39,264 nucleotides of DNA from Bacteroidales bacterium (GCA_017617035.1 JAFZWV010000019.1:1-39264); one strand, 5' to 3'; shown: positions 16,423-24,152, counted from the first letter of the stretch. Numbers and translations: made by a program. The notes: generated by a model from the letters alone, not told the origin.

Positions 16423-17811
16423 ATGTATAAAAAGATAGTTTTAGCCCTGTTTGCAGCGGCGCTGGTATTCGCTTGTGAGACTCCGGTAAAACCGGGGCCT
16501 ATAGATATTGATCCCAACGATACCATCGCACCTCCGGATACTACGATCATCGACCCTGTAGACTCAAACTACATCGCGCCCGGAGATACCGTCCGCGAGA
16601 AACCTCTCGTGATGTGGATAGACGCATCGGCGAACTTCAGCCGCTTCGCCCGCAAGCAGGATATCAAGTCTACTTTGAAGAAGGCGCGCAACGCCGGCTT
16701 CAACGGAATCGTAGTGGGTGTTAAGCCGGGCAACGGTTGCGCACTCTACGAAAGCGAGTTCCTCCAGCCTTGCGTCACCCTGGGAGGAAATACTGTCCAG
16801 AGGGACTATGACTATCTCGAGTACATACTTCAAACGGCAAAAGAACTCGGAATGAGGGTTGAGGCTTCGGCCTCAGTAATGGTGATGGGGGAGAACTCCC
16901 GTCGCTATGGAGCCTTGTTCGACGACGACTATTTCAAGGAATTGGAGTGTGTCGAATGGCTGCCTTCCGGTCTTAAGAAGATAAGTGAGGAAGGGCAGTT
17001 CGGAGCTATCAACCCTTGTCATCCGAAAACGGTGGCTTACGTCAAGCGTATGCTTACCGAGATGTTCTCGAATCCCAAGTATGCGGCTCTGGACGGCTTC
17101 GTCCTCGACTACTGCCGCTATATGGACTACAACAGCGACTTCTCCGACTATTCACGCGCCTGTTTCGAGCAGTATATCGGAAAGAGCGTTGAGAATTGGC
17201 CGGCGGACATTTATTATTACACAAGTCCGGACAAGTCGAGAACCGATTTTACTACCGGTCCGCTGTTTAACCAGTGGATAGAGTGGCGCGCGAAAGTGAT
17301 CCACGACGTTGTCGCGGAGTGTCGCGCCGCCCTTAAGGAGGTCCGCCCCGATTCGGACCTGTCGGTCTGGGCGGCCGCCTGGTATCCGCTACCCCACACC
17401 GGCCAGAACTGGGCCAGCCCCAGATATACTTATGCCGACAATTACTGGTGGTCGACAAAGAATTATCACACTACCGGTTATGCAGATCAGCTGGATTATT
17501 TCCAGTTGGGTGCATACTACAACAAGGTGATGGGTTTCGATACCGACTGTATCCAGTACTCGCTGACTGTCGCAAGACAGTATCTTAAGGGAGATTGCGA
17601 TATGTGGGGCACCTTCTCGGTCGCGAAGCAGAATTTCGATGCAAAGTCGGCCGTGAAGCTTTGTCTGACACAGACAGAAGGATGTATGGTCTTCGACCTT
17701 GTCCACATAGCCAATTGGAACTACTGGAGTAAAATCAAAGCCGGAGCCGACGAGGCATGGGAAGAACTCGGGGTCAATTCACCTCTTAAGTCCAAACAAT
17801 TCCCCGAATAA
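16423..17811 (+). CDS. Second GHL10-like putative glycoside hydrolase lipoprotein
   Basis: A 462-residue paralogue of the previous protein, with a longer linker after the signal MYKKIVLALFAAALVFAC (Cys18; Pro/Thr/Asp-rich to about residue 60). Shared landmarks are LVMWIDASANF, AGFNGIVVGVKPG, DGFVLDYCRYMD (D224, D229), LSVWAAAWYPL, TGQNWASP, LDYFQLGAYYNKVMGFD and LTQTEGCMVFDLVHI. Retention of both acidic residues in both copies suggests two active enzymes with different specificity rather than one decayed duplicate. It is the last gene of the susCD operon; a repeat copy begins 2 bases after its stop. Confidence 0.78.
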   Translation: MYKKIVLALFAAALVFACETPVKPGPIDIDPNDTIAPPDTTIIDPVDSNYIAPGDTVREKPLVMWIDASANFSRFARKQDIKSTLKKARNAGFNGIVVGVKPGNGCALYESEFLQPCVTLGGNTVQRDYDYLEYILQTAKELGMRVEASASVMVMGENSRRYGALFDDDYFKELECVEWLPSGLKKISEEGQFGAINPCHPKTVAYVKRMLTEMFSNPKYAALDGFVLDYCRYMDYNSDFSDYSRACFEQYIGKSVENWPADIYYYTSPDKSRTDFTTGPLFNQWIEWRAKVIHDVVAECRAALKEVRPDSDLSVWAAAWYPLPHTGQNWASPRYTYADNYWWSTKNYHTTGYADQLDYFQLGAYYNKVMGFDTDCIQYSLTVARQYLKGDCDMWGTFSVAKQNFDAKSAVKLCLTQTEGCMVFDLVHIANWNYWSKIKAGADEAWEELGVNSPLKSKQFPE

Positions 17812-17812
17812 T

Positions 17813-17853
17813 GAGATTTCTCCATGCGGCCTTCGGCCTTAGTCGAAATGACA
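17813..17853 (-). repeat. REP-like repeat, copy 2, after the susCD operon
   Basis: On the minus strand it runs TGTCATTTCGACTAAGGCCG...GAGAAATCTC, with a GGCCTTCGGCC hairpin tip replacing the usual centre. It lies in opposite orientation to the copy at 17876-17911, with the sufB promoter between them. Confidence 0.8.
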
Positions 17854-17862
17854 AAAAATAGT

Positions 17863-17870
17863 TACCTTTG
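17863..17870 (+). promoter_or_regulatory. -7 box of the suf operon
   Basis: TACCTTTG matches TAnnTTTG exactly, 43 bases before the sufB ATG. No clear TTTG is seen 19 bases upstream. The mRNA leader starting just after it is made almost entirely of the repeat at 17876-17911. Confidence 0.6.
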
Positions 17871-17875
17871 TTAAC

Positions 17876-17911
17876 TGTCATTTCGAGCGAGCGAAGCGAG
17901 TCGAGAAATCT
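17876..17911 (+). repeat. REP-like repeat, copy 3, in the sufB leader
   Basis: TGTCATTTCGAGCGAGCGAA...GAGAAATCT on the plus strand, ending 2 bases before the sufB ATG. Its arms TTTCGA(g)CGAG / gCGAGTCGAGAAA can fold into a hairpin in the mRNA leader. Confidence 0.85.
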
Positions 17912-17913
17912 TA

Positions 17914-19356
17914 ATGGACGAAGCGTTAAAGGAAATAACCTCCAAACAGTACAAGGAGGGGTTCGTGACGGATGTCGAGCAGGAGTATGTGCCGAAGGGC
18001 CTCTCCGAGCAGATCATCCGTCAGATTTCTGCCATCAAGCAGGAGCCCCAATGGCTGCTGGAATTCCGTCTGGACGCGTTCCGCAAGTGGCAGAAGATGA
18101 CGCCACCGACATGGGGCCATCTGACGCTGCCCGATATAGATTTCCAGGACATTATCTACTACGCCGCACCGAAAAAGGACTCCGACCGCCCGAAGGAGAT
18201 AGATCCCAAGCTGCAGGAGACCTTCGATAAACTCGGCATTCCCATCAGCGAACGCGAGGTTTTGGCGGGGGTGAAATCGAAGGTGGCCGTAGACGCGGTC
18301 TTCGACAGCGTCAGCGTCACAACCACTTTCCGCAAGACCCTGGCTGAGAAGGGCATTATCTTCTGCTCGTTCTCGGAGGCTGTCCGCGAGCATCCGGAAC
18401 TCGTACGTAAATACCTGGCCTCAGTGGTTCCCGCAGGGGATAACTTCTATGCCGCCCTGAACAGTGCGGTCTTCTCCGACGGTTCTTTCTGCTACATTCC
18501 GAAGGGCGTGAAATGCCCCATGGACCTGTCGAGCTACTTCCGCATCAATGCGAGCGGCACGGGCCAGTTCGAGCGCACGCTTATTGTGGCCGATGAGGGT
18601 TCCCAGGTCAGTTATATGGAGGGTTGCACCGCGCCTATGCGCGACGAGCATCAGTTGCACGCCGCGGTGGTGGAGATAGTCGTGGAGGCCGGGGCGGACG
18701 TGCGCTACAGCACCGTCCAGAACTGGTACCCGGGCGACGATCAGGGCCGCGGCGGCATCCTGAACCTCGTCACCAAGCGCGGCATCTGCAAGGGCGAAGG
18801 CTCGCATCTAAGCTGGACGCAGGTCGAGACCGGCTCCGCCATTACATGGAAATACCCGTCTACCATTCTTAAAGGCGACAACAGCTCTTCGGAGTTCTAT
18901 AGCGTCGCACTTACGAATAACTATCAGCAGGCAGATACAGGTACTAAGATGATACACCTTGGGAAGAACACCAAGAGCCGTATCATCTCGAAGGGCATAA
19001 GCGCCGGCCACAGCCAGAATTCATACCGCGGACTTGTCCGCATGAATTCGGGCGCCGCCGGCGCGCGTAACTACTCGCAGTGCGACTCGCTGCTTATCGG
19101 CTCACTGTGCGGAGCTCACACTTTCCCGGTAATCAAAAACGATTGTCCGCGAGCTATAGTCGAACATGAAGCTACCACCTCCAAGATAAGCGAAGACCAG
19201 CTGTTCTACCTTAATCAGCGCGGAGTGCCGCCGGAGGAGGCCGTGAGCCTGATAGTCAACGGCTACGCGAAGGAAGTTCTTCAGCGCCTGCCTATGGAGT
19301 TCGCTGTTGAAGCACAAAAATTATTGTCGGTATCCCTCGAGGGATCAGTAGGATGA
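17914..19356 (+). CDS. sufB: Fe-S cluster assembly scaffold SufB
   Basis: A 480-residue scaffold of the SufBCD complex, which builds Fe-S clusters in the cytoplasm. The N-terminal [17 protein letters not shown] and [13 protein letters not shown] are typical of SufB. The beta-helix core contains [39 protein letters not shown] and [12 protein letters not shown]. The cluster-building Cys lies in [11 protein letters not shown] (C390), with the Glu in [10 protein letters not shown] (E419). Normal length. It is the first gene of sufB-sufC-sufD, overlapping sufC by 4 bases. The promoter and a repeat-derived leader precede it. Confidence 0.96.
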   Translation: MDEALKEITSKQYKEGFVTDVEQEYVPKGLSEQIIRQISAIKQEPQWLLEFRLDAFRKWQKMTPPTWGHLTLPDIDFQDIIYYAAPKKDSDRPKEIDPKLQETFDKLGIPISEREVLAGVKSKVAVDAVFDSVSVTTTFRKTLAEKGIIFCSFSEAVREHPELVRKYLASVVPAGDNFYAALNSAVFSDGSFCYIPKGVKCPMDLSSYFRINASGTGQFERTLIVADEGSQVSYMEGCTAPMRDEHQLHAAVVEIVVEAGADVRYSTVQNWYPGDDQGRGGILNLVTKRGICKGEGSHLSWTQVETGSAITWKYPSTILKGDNSSSEFYSVALTNNYQQADTGTKMIHLGKNTKSRIISKGISAGHSQNSYRGLVRMNSGAAGARNYSQCDSLLIGSLCGAHTFPVIKNDCPRAIVEHEATTSKISEDQLFYLNQRGVPPEEAVSLIVNGYAKEVLQRLPMEFAVEAQKLLSVSLEGSVG

Positions 19357-20108
19357 TTATGGAAGCATTACTCGAAATAAAGGGCCTTCACGCCAGTGTC
19401 GAAGGCAAGGAAATACTCCACGGGGTCGACCTGACCATCCGTCCGGGCGAGGCCCATGCGGTCATGGGCCCCAACGGCGCGGGCAAGTCAACCCTCAGCG
19501 CAGTGCTCACGGGTCGGCCGGGCTACGAAGTTACCGCCGGCAGCGTACGGTTTGCGGGCCGCGACCTGCTCTCAATGAGCCCGGAAGAGCGCTCATGGGC
19601 GGGCCTTTTCCTGAGCTTCCAGTACCCGATCGAGATACCGGGGGTCTCGATGACCAATTTCCTTAAGGCGGCCGTGTCCGCCCGCCGAAAGGCCGCTGGG
19701 CTACCAGAACTCAGCGCAGGGGAATTCCTCAGCCTTATGAAGCAGAAGATGGCCCTGCTGAAGATGAAGCCGGAGTTTGCAAAGAGGGAAGTGAACGTGG
19801 GCTTTTCGGGAGGAGAAAAGAAGCGCGGCGAAATTTTCCAGATGGCCATGCTCGAGCCCGTGCTCTCAATTCTCGATGAGACCGACAGTGGTCTGGATGT
19901 CGACGCCTTGAAAATCGTCGCCGACGGCGTGAATTCACTGAGAACGCCCGAGACTTCCGCGATTATTATCACCCACTACCATAAACTTCTGGAGTATATA
20001 GCTCCCGACGTGGTCCATGTCCTTAAAGAGGGGCGTATCGTGAAGACCGGCGGGAAAGAGCTCGCGGATCAAATCGAAGTCGAAGGATTCGAAGGAATAG
20101 ATGGATAG
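19353..20108 (+). CDS. sufC: Fe-S assembly ATPase SufC
   Basis: A 251-residue ABC-type ATPase that drives the SufB-SufD scaffold. Walker A is GPNGAGKST (39-47), the SufC-type signature [10 protein letters not shown] (151-160), Walker [13 protein letters not shown] (171-182), and the switch His is in [10 protein letters not shown]. The ATG at 19353 overlaps the sufB stop; a second ATG at 19359 ([10 protein letters not shown]) is an equally good start and would drop two residues. It overlaps sufD by 8 bases. Confidence 0.95.
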   Translation: MIMEALLEIKGLHASVEGKEILHGVDLTIRPGEAHAVMGPNGAGKSTLSAVLTGRPGYEVTAGSVRFAGRDLLSMSPEERSWAGLFLSFQYPIEIPGVSMTNFLKAAVSARRKAAGLPELSAGEFLSLMKQKMALLKMKPEFAKREVNVGFSGGEKKRGEIFQMAMLEPVLSILDETDSGLDVDALKIVADGVNSLRTPETSAIIITHYHKLLEYIAPDVVHVLKEGRIVKTGGKELADQIEVEGFEGIDG

Positions 20109-20691
20109 GTTGTATGTCATAGGATGGGATGAGGTCCCGCAGCACATCACGCTGGGGGCGGGGGAGTCGCTGAAGGCTACCTTCGTATTCCCGTCGCGTG
20201 TTGATGCGGCCCTCGATCTCACGGTCGATCTCACGGGTCCCGGTGCCGAATTGGATCTCGCGGGTATCTTCGTTTGCGCAGACGCCGAGACGGTCGATAT
20301 CCGCACTCGCGTCCGCCATTTAGCCGGAGGCTGCAAATCAAATCAGCTCTTCCGTGGAGTCGCGGATGGACGCTCGCGCGTGCGCTTCGACGGCCTGGTT
20401 TATGTCGCGCCGGACGCCCAGAAGACGGAGGCCTATCAGTCGTGCAATTCGCTCCTTTTAAACGAAGCAGCCCGTGTGGAGACCGACCCTCAGCTCGAAA
20501 TCTACGCTGATGATGTGGTCTGCTCACACGGGGCTGCCATCGGATATCTGTCTGCCGATGAACTGTTTTACATGCGCTCCCGCGGAATTCCGGAAGAGGA
20601 GGCGCGCCGGCTCCAGATTTTGTCTTTCCTTTCGCCTGTCTTAAGCAGGCTGCCAGAATCGGCTTATTCGCTTATCGGCTTCCAGAGGTGA
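20101..20691 (+). CDS. sufD: Short SufD: C-terminal beta-helix part only
   Basis: Only 196 residues, against about 420-450 for usual SufD. It keeps the C-terminal core: SNQLFRGVADGRSRVRFDGLVYVAPDAQKTEAYQS region, NSLLLNEAARVETDPQLEIYADDV, CSHGAAIGYLSADELFYMRSRGIPEEEARRLQ. The catalytic His of SufD (SHGAA) is present. The N-terminal helical domain and half the beta-helix are missing. The start overlaps sufC tightly and no upstream remnant is seen, so this looks like an established short form rather than a recent break. No sufS or sufE/U follows. Its 3' end overlaps the DUF2147 gene by 28 bases, tail to tail. Confidence 0.85.
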   Translation: MDRLYVIGWDEVPQHITLGAGESLKATFVFPSRVDAALDLTVDLTGPGAELDLAGIFVCADAETVDIRTRVRHLAGGCKSNQLFRGVADGRSRVRFDGLVYVAPDAQKTEAYQSCNSLLLNEAARVETDPQLEIYADDVVCSHGAAIGYLSADELFYMRSRGIPEEEARRLQILSFLSPVLSRLPESAYSLIGFQR

Positions 20692-21053
20692 GTCTCGCCG
20701 ATACCCATTACCTTTCCTGAAACCTGAAGCATGCCTTCCTTAGTAAAGAGGATGGTGCAGTTTGCTTTGATTCCGCGGGTGGGGTCGCTGATCTTAGCGC
20801 CGTCCCAACGCTTCTTTTCTGCGTTGTATTTGAGGCCGTTGACGAGGATGATGTCTTCAGCACCATTTTCAGCCGACCAATACACGAAACCTTTGTATGT
20901 TCCGTCTGCGTTCTTTACGAACTCGACCTTGCTGTCATTCTTCTCGATGAAATACTTGCCTACAATAGAGTCGGCTTTGTCGTTCTTTGCGTTCTGTGCG
21001 AATGCGACTACTCCTATAAGGAGAGCGGTGAGGGTAAAAAGAAATTTCTTCAT
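20664..21053 (-). CDS. Secreted DUF2147 family protein
   Basis: A 129-residue exported protein with signal MKKFLFTLTALLIGVVAFAQ. The mature domain has the DUF2147 pattern: DSIVGKYFIEKNDSKVEFVKN, YKGFVYW, VNGLKYNAEKKRWDGAKISDPTRG (usually I-x-DP-x-x-G) and a final MGIGETHLWKPI (W near the end). The family is periplasmic and of unknown function, probably lipocalin-like. The start used is the ATG at 21053; a longer frame to 21125 would precede the signal with unlikely sequence and run through the promoter. A -7 box TACCTTTG lies at 21077-21084. Confidence 0.88.
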   Translation of the reverse strand: MKKFLFTLTALLIGVVAFAQNAKNDKADSIVGKYFIEKNDSKVEFVKNADGTYKGFVYWSAENGAEDIILVNGLKYNAEKKRWDGAKISDPTRGIKANCTILFTKEGMLQVSGKVMGIGETHLWKPISE

Positions 21054-21073
21054 TTCGTTTAGTTTTAATGTAG

Positions 21074-21103
21074 TTGCAAAGGTAATTATTTTTCGTATAT
21101 TTG
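21074..21103. promoter_or_regulatory. Divergent promoters for DUF2147 gene and rpsP
   Basis: Plus strand: TTG (21074-21076), 19 bases, TATATTTG (21096-21103), giving a ~50-nt leader for rpsP. Minus strand: TACCTTTG (21077-21084) for the DUF2147 gene. The two -7 boxes are only 11 bases apart, so the polymerases would exclude one another. Confidence 0.7.
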
Positions 21104-21157
21104 CAGCCGCTCTCGAGTAGAGCACAACGCATTAATTAACTTTAAAACAGATTCACA

Positions 21158-21748
21158 ATGGCTGTTAAAATTCGTTTACAGCGCCACGGTAAGAAGAATT
21201 TCGCATTCTTCCACATTGTAGTGGCAGACACGCGCGCCCCGCGTGACGGTCGTTTCATCGAGCAGATCGGTGTTTACAATCCCAACACCAACCCTGCTAC
21301 CATTACCCTTAACTTCGAGCGTGCTCTTGCATGGCTGAAAGTTGGTGCAGAACCTACTCTCGTATGCCGCAGGATCCTCTCCTATGAGGGTGTTCTTCTT
21401 CGCAACCACCTCGACGGTGGCGTAGCTAAGGGAGCTCTTACTCCTGAGGCCGCCGACAAGAAGTGGAACGACTGGAAGGCTCAGCGCGACGCCAAGATCG
21501 AGGCTAAGATCACTGGTCTTAAGAACGAGGCTATCGCTGCAGCTAAGGCCGCCAAGGCTGAAGAGGCAAAGGTCAATGAAGCAAGGGCTGAGGCTATCGC
21601 TAAGAAGGCCGCCGAGCTCGCCGCCGCTGAGGCAGCAGCAAAGGCAGAGGCAGAGGCCGAGGTCGCAGCAGAGGCTGAAGTTGCTGAGGAAGCTCCCGTT
21701 GAGGAGGCCCCTGCAGCAGAGGCTGAGGCTCCCGCAGAGGAGGCCTAA
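21158..21748 (+). CDS. rpsP: Ribosomal protein bS16 with long Ala/Glu-rich tail
   Basis: A 196-residue protein of the small ribosomal subunit. The first ~80 residues are a normal bS16: [41 protein letters not shown]. The remaining ~110 residues are a charged, low-complexity Ala/Glu/Lys tail ([21 protein letters not shown]), helical or disordered. Such tails are usual in Bacteroidetes bS16. The stop overlaps the rimM start (TAATG), so the two are coupled. Codons are strongly biased, as expected for a highly expressed gene. Confidence 0.96.
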   Translation: MAVKIRLQRHGKKNFAFFHIVVADTRAPRDGRFIEQIGVYNPNTNPATITLNFERALAWLKVGAEPTLVCRRILSYEGVLLRNHLDGGVAKGALTPEAADKKWNDWKAQRDAKIEAKITGLKNEAIAAAKAAKAEEAKVNEARAEAIAKKAAELAAAEAAAKAEAEAEVAAEAEVAEEAPVEEAPAAEAEAPAEEA

Positions 21749-22224
21749 TGCTCCGCATTGGCAAAATTCTCAAGTCTAACGGAACCGACGGAGGTCTGCT
21801 CGTAAGCGCTCCTGAGGTTGAACTTGAACAAATCGAGGGTCCGGTATACGTCGAGTTCGACGGATTACCGGCCCCCTTCTTTTTTGACTCAATCGCCCAG
21901 CGCGGTTCTTCGCGCTATATAGTCCATATGACCGGAGTGCGCTGCTTGAAGGACGCCGAGGAGATGGTCGGAAGGGATATTCTTTTCGATGGAGAGTTTG
22001 AAGACGAGGAGTCTAGCCCGGATTTCATCGGCTGGACGCTTTTCGACCAGTCTGTCGAGGTCGGCCTCGTCGAAGACTACGAGCCTATCCCCGGCAATTT
22101 CTGCCTGTATGTTCGCACTAAGTCTGGCTCGCAGGTCATGATTCCCCTCCACGAAGATTTCGTGGTCTCGGTAGATACAGAAAGTCGCCGCCTGGTCCTG
22201 AACTTGCCAGCCGGACTATACTAG
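21748..22224 (+). CDS. rimM: 16S rRNA processing protein RimM
   Basis: A 158-residue ribosome maturation factor for the 30S head. It begins [19 protein letters not shown] (usually ...G.I.K.HGl.GE..v), followed by PVYVEFDGLPAPFFFD, a central VGRDILFD, then the PRC-barrel half IGWTLFDQSVEVGLVEDYEPIPGN and VMIPLHEDFVVSVD. The N-terminal glycine loop is slightly diverged, which is common in Bacteroidetes. Its position right after rpsP is a conserved arrangement. No trmD or rplS follows here; a repeat pair does. Confidence 0.92.
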   Translation: MLRIGKILKSNGTDGGLLVSAPEVELEQIEGPVYVEFDGLPAPFFFDSIAQRGSSRYIVHMTGVRCLKDAEEMVGRDILFDGEFEDEESSPDFIGWTLFDQSVEVGLVEDYEPIPGNFCLYVRTKSGSQVMIPLHEDFVVSVDTESRRLVLNLPAGLY

Positions 22225-22226
22225 CG

Positions 22227-22296
22227 TGTCATTCCGAGCGCAGCGAAGGAATCTGTGCTTGTCATTTCGACCAAGCGAAGCGCGTGGAGAAATCTC
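22227..22296 (+). repeat. REP-like repeat pair, between rimM and the small membrane protein gene
   Basis: First unit 22227-22254 (TGTCATTCCGAGCG...GAAGGAATCT) and second unit 22260-22296 (TGTCATTTCGACCAAGCGAA...GAGAAATCTC). The same pair, in the same order, occurs at 35884-35953. The second unit ends at the stop codon of the leftward gene. Confidence 0.85.
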
Positions 22297-22502
22297 TATT
22301 CTCCAGCTTCTAGGTGCCCTTTATTAACAATAAAGTGCCGCATGCCGTACCAGTAGGCGAAATAGCCGACCCAGCTGAAAAATAACACCAGAAGCCCCAG
22401 TAAGAGTTTGGGGAAGAACTTCAGCGTATGCTGTCTCCAGAGATCCATCGCCGAGATGAACCCCGGAATCAGCCCAACCAGGTATATAATCAACAGAATC
22501 AT
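22296..22502 (-). CDS. Small two-helix membrane protein, unknown function
   Basis: A 68-residue protein with two predicted membrane helices (ILLIIYLVGLIPGFISAM and KLLLGLLVLFFSWVGYFAYW) joined by a short basic loop. No family recognised. Its ATG overlaps the ispE stop (ATGA), so it may be translated from the queH-ispE mRNA. A -7 box TATCTTTG (22507-22514), inside the 3' end of ispE and 4 bases before the ATG, could also give it its own leaderless transcript. The stop codon touches the repeat at 22260-22296. Confidence 0.7.
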   Translation of the reverse strand: MILLIIYLVGLIPGFISAMDLWRQHTLKFFPKLLLGLLVLFFSWVGYFAYWYGMRHFIVNKGHLEAGE

Positions 22503-23302
22503 ACCTCAAAGATACTCATTTTTGGACTTCTCCCCCCCAAATTACGGGGAGTAGTCGAAAAAATCCCGTACACGGCAGCACCGCTTCCGGACATGGAGGC
22601 GTAGATGGCGCCGTCGCGATACATTTGTTCTTTAAGGGCGGCGATTTCGGGGTGCGAGGCGAAGACGGTGGCTTCGAAATCATTCACTACGCGTCCGCTC
22701 CACTGGTCTACGGGGAGACTAATGGCTTCCCTTAGAGGTTCTGACGTTTCGTGAGGGGTTAAACCCTTATACGCTTCCGCAGTGTTGACGTGGACTCCTG
22801 AAGGGATGGCGATGCGGATTTCATAGTCGGAAAGGTCTATGTCTGCAGGCTCAAGAATGTCGCCTATCCCTGATCCCCACTGAGGCACTCCCTTAATGAA
22901 GAATGCGCAGTCGGCGCCGAGGCGGCCGGCGAGTTGTTCCAGGCGCTCAATCGGAAGGTTCAGCTCGAAGAGTTCATTGAGCATCCCCAGCGCGCAGGCG
23001 CCGTCGGCCGAGCCGCCTCCCAGCCCTGCTCCTACCGGGATATGCTTGATCATTCTGATGGCGACGGGTCCGATTCCATACTCATCGGCCATCAACCGCC
23101 ATGCTTTCGCCGTAATATCACCCATGGGATTCCAGTATGCGCCTTCGATGTTGATCGAGAATGTTTTGGAGCGTACGATTGACAACTCGTCGTGGAAAGC
23201 GTCTACCGGGTAGAAGAGCGTCTCGATATCATGGAATCCGTCCTCCCTTTTTCGAAGGACGTTCAGACCGATGTTTATCTTGGGAGTAGGGTAGCAGATC
23301 AT
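22499..23302 (-). CDS. ispE: 4-diphosphocytidyl-2-C-methyl-D-erythritol kinase
   Basis: A 267-residue GHMP kinase of the MEP isoprenoid pathway that phosphorylates CDP-ME. Key parts are YPTPKINIGLNVLRKREDGFHDIETLFYP (residues 4-32 region, Lys8), the ATP loop PVGAGLGGGSADGA (89-102), the catalytic Asp in GADCAFF (D131), and the GHMP C-terminal motif SGSGAAVYGIF. After YGIF the usual C-terminal ~20 residues are replaced by sequence read through a palindromic element (residues 247-262), ending MSIFEV. Function should not be lost, because the active site lies before it. It overlaps queH by 4 bases. Confidence 0.94.
   Translation of the reverse strand: MICYPTPKINIGLNVLRKREDGFHDIETLFYPVDAFHDELSIVRSKTFSINIEGAYWNPMGDITAKAWRLMADEYGIGPVAIRMIKHIPVGAGLGGGSADGACALGMLNELFELNLPIERLEQLAGRLGADCAFFIKGVPQWGSGIGDILEPADIDLSDYEIRIAIPSGVHVNTAEAYKGLTPHETSEPLREAISLPVDQWSGRVVNDFEATVFASHPEIAALKEQMYRDGAIYASMSGSGAAVYGIFSTTPRNLGGRSPKMSIFEV
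22519..22562. repeat. Palindromic element copy 3, encoding the IspE C-terminus
   Basis: Arms 22519-22535 (TTTTTGGACTTCTCCCC) and 22546-22562 (GGGGAGTAGTCGAAAAA) are near-perfect complements. The reverse complement of this copy aligns with the one at 8345-8388 almost base for base. It lies in frame at the end of ispE. Confidence 0.85.
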
Positions 23303-23919
23303 TGTTCCTTAGAATATTCGCAACCGCAGAAGGTTTGGTTGTAAAAGCCGAGTTCGCGGATTAGTTCGGCCCGGCGCGGCTGGAGCCCGCCCTTGCGCCA
23401 GTTCATATCCCACCAAACGACCGGACTGCCAGCGCCGCTGTTTGTCCCCGCCCCGCTCGACACGCTGGCACACGCCTCCGCGCCGGCCGCTCCAACCTGT
23501 TCAAGGCTCTTCCAGCGGCTCGAGGCAAGTGTGGTGGTCAGAACCGCAAATCCATGCTTCGAGGCGTACGCGGCCGCTCGGGCCAGCCGGTAGCGGAAGC
23601 ACTCCAGACAGCGCGGACCCCGCTCCGGCGCATCCTCGCGCCCCGCGGCAACGCGAACCAGCCAGTCGTCATGGTCATAATCATCGTCGACCCACTCTAT
23701 CCCGAGGCTCTCGCAGTATCGGATGATCTCCGCTTTGCGCTTGTCGTATTCTTCGCGCGGGGTGATGTTGGAGTTGGAAAAGAAGACGGTAGGCCGCAGC
23801 CCGCCTAGGACCATGCACTCGAGAATAGCGCTCGAACATGGCGCACAGCACGCGTGCAGAAGAATCTTTCCTTCCGCCGGGGGTGTCAACTTAACTAACG
23901 GTGCTCCACAAAGGTCCAT
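23299..23919 (-). CDS. queH: Epoxyqueuosine reductase QueH
   Basis: Catalyses the last step of queuosine synthesis in tRNA, as the non-orthologous alternative to QueG. The diagnostic Cys motifs are LLHACCAPCSS near the N-terminus, GPRCLECFRYRL in the middle, and the ending FCGCEYS. VFFSNSNITPREEYDKRK and WWDMNWRKGGL are also family landmarks. An extra Ala/Gly/Ser-rich stretch (AGAEACASVSSGAGTNSGAG) lies between LEQV and WWDMNW, where the family has a short loop. The start is set at the ATG 23919, because the only upstream candidate, TTG at 23928, lies within the -7 box TATCTTTG (23926-23933). With 6 bases between box and ATG the mRNA is probably leaderless. Confidence 0.9.
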   Translation of the reverse strand: MDLCGAPLVKLTPPAEGKILLHACCAPCSSAILECMVLGGLRPTVFFSNSNITPREEYDKRKAEIIRYCESLGIEWVDDDYDHDDWLVRVAAGREDAPERGPRCLECFRYRLARAAAYASKHGFAVLTTTLASSRWKSLEQVGAAGAEACASVSSGAGTNSGAGSPVVWWDMNWRKGGLQPRRAELIRELGFYNQTFCGCEYSKEQ

Positions 23920-23952
23920 ACCACGCAAAGATACTAACTTTTCTACACAACA

Positions 23953-24066
23953 GGCCGTGAAATATAACTACTTGAGAATCAATAGAATGGGCAAAAACGC
24001 CTGCTGAAAATAACGGCGGCGATTTTACGTAACCAGCTGATAGCCAGGAGATTATATTTTACGGCC
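23953..24066. repeat. Long inverted-repeat element, copy B (114 bp)
   Basis: The ends GGCCGTGAAATATAAC (23953-23968) and 24051-24066 pair at 14 of 16 positions. The inside is a weaker inverted repeat with a GCAAAAACGCC / GGCGGCGATTTT core. Size, ends and core match copy A at 7120-7232. It stands between queH and tRNA-Leu(GAG). No coding frame is visible in it, so it looks like a MITE or a bulky REP-like element. Confidence 0.7.
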
Positions 24067-24108
24067 CGAAAGGGAGGGAGAGGAGAACGGTAATAATATG
24101 CACGAAAA

Positions 24109-24140
24109 TTTTGCGAATTAAAGAAAACGTACTATTTTTG
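24109..24140 (+). promoter_or_regulatory. Promoter of tRNA-Leu(GAG)
   Basis: TTTTG (24109-24113), 19 bases, then TATTTTTG (24133-24140), a full match to the Bacteroidetes -33/-7 pattern, 12 bases before the tRNA. Confidence 0.8.
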
Positions 24141-24152
24141 CAGTCCCAAATC

